This document shows positions 35,140 through 44,930 of a DNA stretch of 64,000 nt, piece by piece. Source of the DNA: Pteria penguin (Eukaryota; Mollusca; Bivalvia; Pterioida; Pteriidae); assembly GCA_035048485.1 (NCBI GenBank), contig CM068587.1, forward strand, positions 25,748,534-25,812,533. Reading direction: 5' to 3'. Below the pieces are notes generated by a model that saw only the letters and a list, made by a program, of their open reading frames with translations, had not been told where the DNA came from and did no database searches. Position 1 is the first letter of the stretch, and every line of letters starts with the position of its first letter. The translations under genes and the position numbers were made by a program.

Positions 35140-36005
35140 TAAAAGAGAAAACAGGGGACATCTGACAAAGTTGTATGATACCAATCACCAAGAACAAGCA
35201 CACATAACATGATAATAGTAGAATATACAGGAAAAACATTATTAAATACTCGATTGTGGTGCGGTTACGATACCGACTTAGGACGGTCATATGAAGTAAC
35301 GAACGTCACTAAATTGCTGTGGTTAACCGATTTACGAGCGCCCACCTTCCCACTCACCGCAAAAGCAGCACAATCAAAGGACACACATTTAAAAATCTAT
35401 AAATAATTCTCCATATATAGAACAAGGATCAACAAGTTTCTCAAGAAGAGAAGTCATAAAAATTTTATTACACACGAAAGGTTTGTAGAATAATATGTGC
35501 TATAAAACTATGCAAGGGACACCACATAATGAAACCATGTTCTGCCCTTCTGTAAGCGAGCTTAGATCCTTGATCAATAGGAGTACCGACTAACAGTCAG
35601 AGGGGACGAGGATCAGGACCTTATCTCTTCTGAAAACGTTTGGACAAGGTCCTTCATAGAATCCCTACCGCCATGTTAGTTAGCGTGCAACGCTCAAGCA
35701 AATGTCTGTATTGGGCTGTAGAGGGACCCAATACAAGAACTATGGTCTTAGGCGATGATCTCGGAGTCATACTTTCGATGTCGATGGCGTTTAATTATTC
35801 GAGCACTCGCCACCGTAGAAATTAGGATGGGAAATTCCGCTGGATAGGTATTGTTGAAAAGTCACATTTCCGAATTTAGATAAAATGTCTGAATAAGATC
35901 TGTAAAATTTAACAAAAGTTTTTCGAAGTTTATGATATCTATAACCATGAGTAAGAAATTTAAAAGTAATCTGCATTTTTTTTTGCGTGAAAATCCAAAC
36001 GTTAG
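35140..36005 (-). mobile_element. Naiad family-2 fragment: C-terminal coding end, SECIS-like hairpin, terminal block
   Basis: The minus strand encodes the C-terminal phrase 'FLTHGYRYHKLRKTF' and 'GISHPNFYG' (35800-35976), matching the Naiad at 42830-42970. It then has a SECIS-like hairpin (35586-35690) and the terminal hairpin block (35231-35410). It is truncated at its 5' side, so most of the reverse transcriptase is missing. Distal phrases at 35140-35220 match those at 51720 and 62030. Confidence 0.8.
35586..35690 (-). ncRNA. SECIS-like hairpin, second copy
   Basis: On the minus strand, ATGA is followed by 12 nt (aggaccttgtcc), then AAA, a small apical stem-loop, a 3' arm ending aaggtcc, and TGAT. 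Helix II forms about ten pairs. Relative to the copy at 43151-43246, a G-U becomes A-U and a U-U mismatch becomes U-A, changes that preserve pairing. Outer arms CTAACA / TGTTAG also remain. Confidence 0.6.
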
Positions 36006-36009
36006 TGTA

Positions 36010-36685
36010 GGCTCTAGCTTAGAAAGCGCAGTTGAAGACCAATTACTAGCATTTAATATAAAACTTGATTTATAGAAGCCAATACATTGTTGAAAGATCG
36101 TTTTTATCTATGCTTAACTTGAAATCACACATAGCTTTACAATGGTCAGATAGGATCTTGTCTTTAAACAATGGAATCTCAACATACGTAGAAGTAGAGT
36201 TCAAATCAGTTTTAAGAACTGTAATATAGTAAATTTTTCAAACAATGATAATATTATTATCTGCTTTGTGAGCATTTGTGAGTATTATGTAAATCAGCCA
36301 TTTACTTTTTAATAGACTGGACTGGTATATAATGTGGCTGTTTGAATAAATGGGGATTAACTGTAAAATTACTAATTCGAATATCAATAATTTTACACCA
36401 TGTTCCTCTAAATATTCGAGTGCACTGGTTTCAAAACAAATAGAAAGAGAGGTAAGGCTCACAAAAAAGTCTAAGCCAGATAAATATACGTCAGCTTAAA
36501 GATGTAAGCAACTTGATGACCGTGTTGTCGAATATTTTGTGACATTCAAAATGTTGTTTTCTTGATATCTGTTATTTTGTTTTGAATTAAGTTGGCATTG
36601 TCATGTAGCTGAAATAAGGCAATTTAATCACATTTTTTTTTACATTACGCCATTGGTCCTAACCTGACTCTAGTATTAAAGAAAG
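36010..36685. other. Non-coding, nothing recognised
   Basis: No supported feature. Confidence 0.4.
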
Positions 36686-36689
36686 AAAG

Positions 36690-36905
36690 AACATTAGATC
36701 GGTAGTTCAGTAGTTAACATTCCTGTTTTTTTTATGGATAAGACATAAACCCAGGTTCCATTCCTTTCATGAGTTTTGTAGGAAAAAGTATACTCACTAT
36801 TTTGTGTGGGTCCGTTGTAAAATTTAGTAAGCGACATGACAGTCAGGTAGCACCACCATACAGATAAATAGTTTGGTGTTAAAACAAAAGTAATCGATAA
36901 AATAT
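36690..36905 (+). repeat. tRNA-derived SINE, old degenerate copy
   Basis: A-box-like ggtagttcagtagttaac and B-box-like aggttccattcc are followed by body phrases 'tgtgggtccgttgtaaaatt' and 'tttggtgttaaa', shared with the SINE at 20070. Confidence 0.5.
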
Positions 36906-37925
36906 TTATAATGGAGAACTCTACCTCATCCACCACAAGAACGATCAAAGTGTATTAAAAATAAGACAAAGCCATAAGAAGCACAGGATCATCTTATTCA
37001 TATACATATATATTATATATATTATATATAGAATATTCATACTTTTATAACATTTCCAGCCAGACATTTTCATTTCTTGGTAAACATATGTAACATATTC
37101 AATTTCATCATGTCAATATCATTTCACCTACAGTTTGCCTTAATAAAGTTTAACAACTATGTATCATATGGATAACTAAATGAATGATTTGAAGTTACAT
37201 AACCGCCAACATGTAGCACGGAAACACCCAAATTTTTTTAGTCTAACTTTTACAATACTTCGCATATCTTCATAGACTAAAATGGTGAAAAACTCATTAT
37301 TGTCGAAATCATTGCTACTAGGATTTAATGGTACGTTTGAGAGTTTAGTGGGGATTTTTTTCACAATAATTCTAAATAATTTACGTTGACAAGGTTATAA
37401 TAGAACTAAAACACCATACTATTCAATCAAGAGATATTTTTCTCTCTTTTTTGTTATTTGTTACGGTAGCATGAACTATATGAATATATGACGTTATAGT
37501 TTATGATTTTGATTACCTGAGCGGCAAAAGTGTAGAAATGAAGTTTACAAGGACAACGAGTTTATCTGGGGAATATATGCATTAGCATGGAATGACGACT
37601 TTACAATAAACAAACGTGTTTGATGTCCCAGGTGACCAGTCAATAATGACCTGGAGCAGCACTCATTATTCAGATTGCCTTCTTTATTGCTTTTCTGTCC
37701 GTGAAGAGATATCCTGTTGTCGTTTTAACTTTATATTTAATAAGTCTGATGACTTTTCTACTCATTACACAGTAGTTCCTCAAGATAAACTAAAACAAGA
37801 TTTTTTTTTCAAAATGCAATTATTCATTACCATTATCATTATTTTAAAGTTATGCTAAATGTTCAAACTTGACACAGGAGTATTCGAAGTTAAGTGTCTC
37901 TAGAACAGTAACTGAAATCGTATTT
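36906..37925. other. Non-coding, nothing recognised
   Basis: AT-rich, including a short TATATATT cluster near 37010-37030. No exon or element is supported. Confidence 0.4.
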
Positions 37926-37929
37926 GGTT

Positions 37930-40895
37930 TCAATTTTTTTATTATCATTATGAACAAATATAATAAAGACATACAATACATACATGTATAGGCAAACACA
38001 ATGTTACACTACAACTTTCAAAACATATCACACTCACTCACTTTTCATCCTGTAAGAAAACCCATCCTTTTGCATTTTACAATGTATAATAATGATATAT
38101 AGTACATTAAGACGATCAAACTGTATATATACATATCTACATCCATTGAATATGTGTAACAATACAATAATGAATGTATAAAAAAATTAACAGGTAAATG
38201 CATTATATAGATGTACATAAAACAAAAAAAAATCTTACAAAATCATTCTTATCAATTAACATGATAACTTATATACATTATGCAAATGCGCTGTATAGTT
38301 TTCTACATTATACATTATATATCAAAATTTTTATCTATTATTTAATAAAAACAGTAAAGTCCCCCCCCCCTTTTTTTTTTAAATAAATTTGCTCCATTCC
38401 ATATTTTTCAGATGGATAAATTTATCAATTTTCAACAAACCCTTTTGCACCTGTAAAATTTGGAATGCAGTTTTTCATTTTCTGAGTATATATGTATTTT
38501 TTAATTAAACAAATTACTAAATTGAATGAGGTTTTTCTATTACTTTTGCCAAAAACAATATCAGTCTTATTAATGTTAATATCAATATTAAAATCACTTT
38601 TCATCCATGTAACAACATTTTCCCATATTACAGATTTCTTATTGCATGACCAAAAAATGTGAAGAATTGTTTCTGTATGGCTTTTAAAAAAAGTGCATAA
38701 ATTTGAATTAAAAAGACCTATCTTACATAATAAGGAATTTGTACCTAAAATTCTATGAATTATTCTGTATTGAAACCATTTTAAGCTAATATCATTCCCT
38801 AAATATTTAATTAAATCATTTTGTTCGTGCCATCATTTTTTTGTCAGGATAAAAGTTAAGTTCACTTTGCCATTTTTTTTCACTCTTTGGTATATCATAT
38901 ATATCATTTAGAAAAGTATTATAAATAAACCTTACACCCTTTGAATTTTTTTTAATAATACCTGAATGAAGTTTGGCCTAAATGGAATGCTTGTATTTAT
39001 ATATGTCATATCAAGTTCTTCAAGTATACCATGGATACATTGTATAACTCCATAGTATGGGGTAAAAGTAGGATTAAATCCAAACTTATTACAGAAACCA
39101 ACATACTGTAGAATATTACCATTAACATCTAAAAAATCATGTACTTATGCAATACCTTTTTTTGAACCATTGTTTATAGTAAATTAAATTTCCATTTATT
39201 TTAATTTTATCATTGTACCAAATGGATTCAAAGGCTATATTATCACTTTTACAAACAATAATTCTAAATTGATGGAAAGATATAAATACGTCTTTTTAAG
39301 AATTATTTGTGGTTTTATTAACTAAATTCCTGAAATATGAGCAATCAAAATTCAAATGATGATTTAAAATTCTTTGGAAGTATGTCCTGTAACAGCTTTT
39401 ACCATGAGGTTTAATTTGCATATGTTATAATCCTACGCATCTATGTTATTTTTAGACTTTCAATAAAAGACCTTACACCTATCATACGTAATCCTCCTTT
39501 ACAATAATCTTTGTGTAATAGTTTTCCTTGCAATTCAATCATTCTTATTTTTCCAAATAATTTAAGAAATATTTTCTCCAACTCTTTTATGAATTCATTA
39601 CTTGGGTTAGGTAGACTGATAAACAGATGTGGCAAAAAGAATAGATTTCACTACTGTTATCCTGCCAGCTGGCCTTATAAGACGCCTAGACTATGATTTT
39701 ATCATATGTTTTATTTCTTCTAATTTTTTTTCAAAATTTAAATCAATCATATTTTCTAGATCTGCTGTAAATGTTAAACTAAGAAAGGTAAAGGGCTCTT
39801 GTGACTATCTTAAATTGTAATCATTATTAAAATTGGCAGCAGAATTTCGAAGGGAACCTATTTTAATGCATGAAATTTTATGATAATTTGGCTTAAGCCC
39901 AGAATATTTAAAAAAAAATTGCTCAATCAGTGACAGAGCAGACCTGATGGATGATTCAGTGCCGTCTAACAGTACTGCTGTATCATCAGCATATTGAATC
40001 AGTTTATATTCTCTGATTATAATCCCTATTCCTTTGATATTTTTGTTTTTTCTTAACATTGCTCCCAAAATTTCAACACAAAAGAAATATGTAAGATGAA
40101 ACCGGATCCCCTTGTCGGCAGCCACGCCCAATTCTGAAGTAAGGAGATATTTGACCATTTTGTATGACACATAATTTGAAGTTTGTACAGAAAATACTAA
40201 TCCAACGTTGGATATTTTCACCAAAATTAAAAAAAAAATGAGGCACTTTTTAAATATATTTCCAGGACCCTGAAACAAAGGCCTTCTCAAAATCTATCAT
40301 AAGGAATCCTGGAATATTTCTTCCGTTACATATATATACAATATCGTATAAAAGTCTAGTGTTTTCACCGATATATCTTTCAGTTATAAAGCCTTCTTGA
40401 TTTTCATGAATTAAAGAAGGAAATACAGATATTATTTTTTAGCAATAATACCAGACAGTATTTTATAAGTAACATTTAGCAGAGAGATAGGTCTCCAATT
40501 TTTTATGTATTCTCTAGGTTTATTTCCTTTCGGTATAATTGACAATACACCTATTCTCTGTGACTGTGATAGTTCCCCCTTTTGAAAAATTGTTAAATAG
40601 GATCTATGAATAAAGTCACCAAGGTCGTTCCAAAAGAATTTGAAAAATTCCGCTGTAAAGCCATCACATCCTGGTGTATTGTTGTTCTGACACCTCTTTA
40701 ATGAATCTAAAACATTATATTTTGAAATACTTTCCTCTAAAATATTCTTCTCATTTTCTAAAAGATTTCAAAATCGTTTAGTTTTTCATTTAAATCAACA
40801 TCTTCTAGTAGGTGATCTCGACTTCTATAAAACTCTTCATAAAAAAGTTTTATTCTATTTAGAATTTCATTTTGTTCTTCTTTGTTGGCCGTCAT
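37930..40895 (-). mobile_element. L1/Tx1-like LINE, 3' portion (decayed)
   Basis: The minus strand encodes, in shifting frames, reverse-transcriptase landmarks. These include 'IPKGNKPREYIKNWRPISLL' near 40440-40560, the YADD catalytic box in 'QYADDTAVLLDG' near 39960-40000, and a downstream 'KDYCKGGLRMIGVRSFIESL' near 39450-39520. A C-terminal Cys/His-type 'ETILHIFWSC' lies near 38640-38680. Frameshifts and stops make it inactive. The upstream part continues at 43692-43885, beyond an inserted Naiad. The 3' boundary is estimated from an A-rich tail near 37930. Confidence 0.78.
39805..40290 (-). pseudogene. LINE reverse-transcriptase fragment with YADD box
   Basis: The longest intact frame of the decayed LINE (161 codons) has 'QYADDTAVLLDG' and 'SGLKPNYHKISCIKIG', the catalytic motif C and the following palm segment of L1-type reverse transcriptases. 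Flanking frames continue the domain after frameshifts. Confidence 0.75.
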
Positions 40896-43178
40896 GAACT
40901 TTTGCATGCACTATCCTCTATTCCGGTAAATAAATTGAAATCTATCCTGGACGAAGCTGATCTTCGAAGTTTACGCAATTCTGATTGATATAAACTCAAT
41001 TTGATTATTTTATTTTCATATAATAAACTCTTTCCTCGTATTCCGTCTCTTCCACCCAAGCAGCAATTTCTCAAAATTAAATTTATTAATAAAGGCTTCG
41101 ATCTACTTAACATTTCTAATATTTTCCGTGATCATAGAGTCACATCTAAAATCCCCCAATATTTTGAGAATTTAGAACCTCCACTTATTTGTTACCAGTA
41201 CAAAAAGCCTATAACAAATCTTATTCTAAATTATAATAAGTTACATCTAATCCTGATGTTTCAGACTCTATTCCTTCATCGTGTTCTTGTGAAAAATCTA
41301 AATATGTTTATAAACCGGCAGGTCATGTTATTACTGGTGACCTAAACTGTATTTCAGACAAGAAATTGCGCACCCTTTTTGGAAAAGGACCTAAATATAG
41401 GTTACCGTCCAGGATAGATTTCAATAAATGCCGTGACGTTATAGAAAATGCTTTAACTACATATTGTAAACGTTGGTGTAAAAAAGAACAGGGAAAGGTT
41501 CATGCTCTTAATGATTGGAAATACGAGATTTTAAGAATTGTCGATATCCGTATTAAGAACTTTACGGAAAATCCGCATTTATTTCAACAGCCTAATACAT
41601 TGACGGCAAATTCTATTAAAAAGAAGATAGCTGACTTACATGCTAAATATGTCTTTGTTCCTGCTGATAAAGCAGGTAATAACATAATAGTTGTTTGAAA
41701 ACTATATTATATTGAAGTACTTAAAAACGAATTAAACTCCACTCATACATATATGGAAAGCTCTACCTCAAAAGACAGCACCTTGCACGATCCCCTCATG
41801 ACCATGTCCGACTTCAAAATTAAAACTGATAAATCTGATCTACCAACCATATATTGGCTCCCAAAACTACATAAAAGTCCATATAAATCACGTTTCATAT
41901 CTAATTCTAGCCACTGCTCTACTACGGTACTATCGAAGCATATTACGTCTGCTCTAACTACTGTAAAAGATCATATTATCAAATATTGTGATGTCGCATT
42001 TCATAATAGTAATATCAATTACTTTTGGTCGATTAAAAATTCTCATGAAGTTATAAACAAACTTCTTTCACTAAATTTCAAAGCGACTCAAATTTCTACA
42101 TTTGATTTTTCTACACTTTATACATCTCTGCCTCATGATTTGATTAAAAGCAAGTTGCTGTCTCTTATACAATGGTGTTTTCACAGAGAATCTAAAACTT
42201 ACATATGTACTTCCAATAACTCCGGATTCTTTTCCAACAAACAGTATACTTCATATAAATACTGGACTTGCAAGGAATTATGTAAAGCACTGGATTTTCT
42301 CATGAATAATATTTTTGTGCAATTTGATGGCAAGATATATCAACAAATAGTTGGGATTCCTATGGGTACTAATTGCGCGCCTCTGATAGCAGATTTATTT
42401 CTTTATTGTTATGAGAGGGATTTTATGGTTTCTCTTCAAAAATCAAAACGTTTTGACCTCATTGACAAATTCAATAATACTTGCAGATATCTGGATGACA
42501 TTTTGGTTATCGACAACCCTGAATTCGAACAATTTATATCAAAAATTTATCCACCAGAGCTCACATTGAATATAGCTAATACTTGAGATAAATCTACACC
42601 TTTCTTAGATTTAAACATCAAAATTATCAACCACCTAATATATACTCATATTTATGATAAACGTGAGGATTTTGGATTTCCTATTGTAAATTTCCCTTAC
42701 TTGGATGGCGATGTCCCTCGACTCCCATCATATGGTATCTATATATCTCAATTAGTTCGATTTGTCAGAGGCTGCACCGATGTTTTGGACTTTCATAAAC
42801 GAAATTTACAAATTACTACTAAACTTTTTAACTCAGGGTTACAGATATCACAAGCTAAGAAAAACATTCGGCAAATTCTTCAGATCTTATTCAGAACTTC
42901 TATCTAAATTTGGAAATATTTCTTTTCAACAGTATGTATCCAATGGAATTTCCCATCCTTATTTTTACGGTGATCTCGTATATAAACTAAGGAAAGTAAA
43001 AGGCTCCGATAACGTTATTTTATCATGTAATAAAATAATCAAACGTCTTATAAATAGACAATATGATATTGAGATCATCAAAAAGACTATAGGTCTTGTA
43101 TTTGGCCCCTCTACAGCCTTATGCAGACTTTTACTTGAACGTTGCACGCTGACTAACAGGGCGGTGGGGACTATATGA
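40896..43178 (+). pseudogene. Naiad family-2 reverse transcriptase frame with in-frame TGA codons
   Basis: The reading frame needs single-base shifts near 41240 and in a T5 run near 42826. Between these it contains three internal stops, all TGA, at 40986, 41696 and 42584. The CxC motif that defines the group is present ('SSCSCEKS', near 41278), followed by 'GKGPKYRLP'. Reverse-transcriptase boxes are 'FDFSTLYTSLP', 'GIPMGTNCAPL' and an intact 'CRYLDDIL'. The TGA at 41696 falls in 'IIVV-TGA-KLYY', where the family-1 copy has a cysteine (TGT) in 'FTCKKYY'. TGA exclusivity and the SECIS-like element downstream suggest a selenoprotein-coding lineage. Frameshifts mean this copy itself is probably dead, unless they are assembly errors. 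Confidence 0.78.
41696..41698 (+). other. Candidate selenocysteine codon (TGA at a conserved Cys position)
   Basis: The TGA precedes AAA CTA TAT TAT. The aligned family-1 copies at 55529 and, on the minus strand, near 50265 have TGT followed by AAG AAA TAT TAC. A Cys-to-TGA replacement is the usual signature of selenocysteine. Confidence 0.6.
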
Positions 43179-43246
43179 CGGGCCTTGTCCAAACCTCTTT
43201 CAGAGGAGACATGGTCCTGAACCTCGTCCCCTCTGACTGTTAGTCG
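43151..43246 (+). ncRNA. SECIS-like hairpin overlapping the Naiad stop codon
   Basis: ATGA at 43175-43178 (its TGA is the stop codon) is followed by exactly 12 nt (cgggccttgtcc), AAA at 43191, and a small stem (cctc-tttca-gagg). The 3' arm ends atggtcc and TGAA follows. Helix II forms about nine pairs. Outer helices GGGGAC / GTCCCC and GACTAACAG / CTGTTAGTC extend the stem. This matches form-2 eukaryotic SECIS architecture (AUGA, AA, GA). The alternative is conservation of a C-terminal peptide in another frame. Confidence 0.62.
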
Positions 43247-43423
43247 GGACTCCTACAGATTTAGGGTCTTAGCTCGCTTTCAGACTGGCAGAGCACGGTT
43301 TATCATGTTGATGTCGCATATATTTTTATACCATTATGTATTTTACAATACCTTACGTGTTTATATTTTTATGACCTCTCAATATGCGATACCTGTTGAC
43401 CCTTGTTCTTTACATGGAGGATT

Positions 43424-43610
43424 ATTTATAAATTTTTAAATGTACGTCCTTTGATTGTTCTGCTGTTACGGTGAGTGGGAAGGTGGGCCCGTAAACCGGT
43501 TAACCACACCATTTGTTTGGCTTTTGTCAAATTAAATGACCGTCCTAAGTCGGTATCGTAATTGCACTACAATCAAATATTTTTGTAATGTGATATATGT
43601 TCTAGTATAT
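43424..43610 (+). repeat. Naiad terminal hairpin block, reference copy
   Basis: Conserved block from 'cctttgattgttctgc' to 'actacaatcaaatatttttg', containing ggtgagtgggaaggtgggc, ccggttaaccacacc and gaccgtcctaagtcggtatc. At least six related blocks occur in the window (29868, 31797 minus, 35231 minus, 47572, 51650 partial, 62127 minus). The ends form an inverted repeat and the ACCG-loop-CGGT piece forms an inner hairpin. It probably corresponds to the pseudo-LTR end of the element. Confidence 0.7.
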
Positions 43611-43691
43611 TATTTATATTCATTTATTGTATAGCTCTATGGTGACTTCTGCCACATAACTGAGCCAGTAACTCCTCTTTTTTCTTTCTAT

Positions 43692-43885
43692 TATATTCCC
43701 ATTATCATCAATAAGTTTTGTAACAGTTTTATTTATAAAATTTCTTTTTTCCAAGTTGCAGAAATATCTTGTGGGCTTCTCACCATTCTCTATCCATCTT
43801 GCCCTAAATCTTAATAACAAACCTTCTAAATCATACCTTCTAATGTCTTCAAGACGTTCAGTAAGTTCTGATATTCGGTCGGATA
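43692..43885 (-). mobile_element. L1/Tx1-like LINE, upstream portion beyond the Naiad insertion
   Basis: The minus strand encodes 'LLRFRARWIENGEKPTRYF' and 'NLEKRNFINKTVTKLID', the segment that precedes the reverse transcriptase in L1-type ORF2 proteins. Joining 43692 to 40895 restores the LINE reading frame across an ATA|ATG junction. The LINE seems 5'-truncated near 43885. Confidence 0.72.
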
Positions 43886-44237
43886 TTTGTTCATTATGAG
43901 TAACGAAAACACGAATTTGTCATTGGTAACTGCTTCTTTACTAAGATAGGTTCTCGAATATATAAATATATTGTTTTTGGCTATCCAGACATATATTTTG
44001 TTAAAACTGAAAGTGATTGGAAATTTAAGTGATCGAAACTATATTTGTTGTATTCGGTGACCAAATATTCCAACAAAACATTAATATTCCTATGGGCTAT
44101 AAGGGACCGCTCAAAATTTATCAAAACATGGGACCGGTGCAAAAGGCATGGGGACTAGGACTTTTGTTTATAACTTTTCGGGTAATGGGACTATGATGTT
44201 TTGTTGTAGTAGTGAGCATGGGACATGAACTTTTTTA

Positions 44238-44560
44238 AACAAGAGGCCCAAGTGGGCCTATATCGCTCACCTGAGTACCAAGATGATCAGTCATGCAGGA
44301 AGGTAGAAGTCATTTATTTTAGCATTGCTGTGACCAAGTCAACACAAATGTTGAAAATATGTCAATTTTTTTTTCAGACCAGAATAAAAAACAACAACAC
44401 TTTTTCGCAAAATATCATAAAAACTATTTTTATTTTAATTAAACATTCAAATAAACATACATATGCAGCCATGAAAAATAACAAATCAAAGTTTAAATGT
44501 ATCTCAGTGCTGAAAAAGAAAATGATTCAAAATTGTATGAAATAAAATGAGAATTTTTAC
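44238..44560 (+). repeat. Dispersed CTCACCTGAG element, left part
   Basis: The left end aagaggcccaagtgggccta plus tatcgctcacctgagtacc matches the elements at 5490 and 13115. Only the first few hundred bases are recognisable. Confidence 0.55.
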
Positions 44561-44930
44561 ACATTTGTTTCTTTTCAAATGACATAATTTTATAAGTTGA
44601 GTGTTGTGAAACATCTAAAAAACTTCTTTAGATCTGTAAAGAAACGAAAAAAAAAATCACCACAGCTGGATTTTAACCGCCATTATACATATTTTATTTA
44701 CCAAGTGGTATATGTACCACTGTGAGACCTATTTGTTAGCCATGGAAGCACCAACTATATATATGACTAACCAATGTAAATATCAAGAGAGAAAATCTCG
44801 TTTTAATGGATGAGACTACCAAGAAGGACCTCAAACACTTCACGCTCCCAAGAGCAAATTCTACAACATTGTTTTAAACATTTTCAAAGTCTAGAATATC
44901 TTAATAGCAATCTCGAGGTGTTAGAATATC

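Larger units (their letters stand above)
40896..43689 (+). mobile_element. Naiad-type Penelope-like element, family 2 (5'-truncated, nested in a LINE)
   Basis: About 2.8 kb inserted antisense into the LINE, with only an 'at' shared at the two junctions. It comprises the linker and reverse transcriptase of a Naiad (40896-43178), a SECIS-like hairpin over the stop codon, a 3' UTR, a terminal hairpin block (43424-43600), and a distal end shared with 31680-31790. The N-terminal GIY-YIG nuclease is missing. Its protein belongs to a different family from the copy at 54203-56821. Confidence 0.82.

Noticed and set aside
42584..42586. Calling this TGA a certain selenocysteine
   Set aside because: The aligned position in the other family is not clearly cysteine, so a plain nonsense mutation remains possible. 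It is kept only as supporting evidence.
43424..43610. Hammerhead ribozyme in the Naiad terminal block
   Set aside because: I could not find the CTGATGA and GAAA core elements in the required arrangement.
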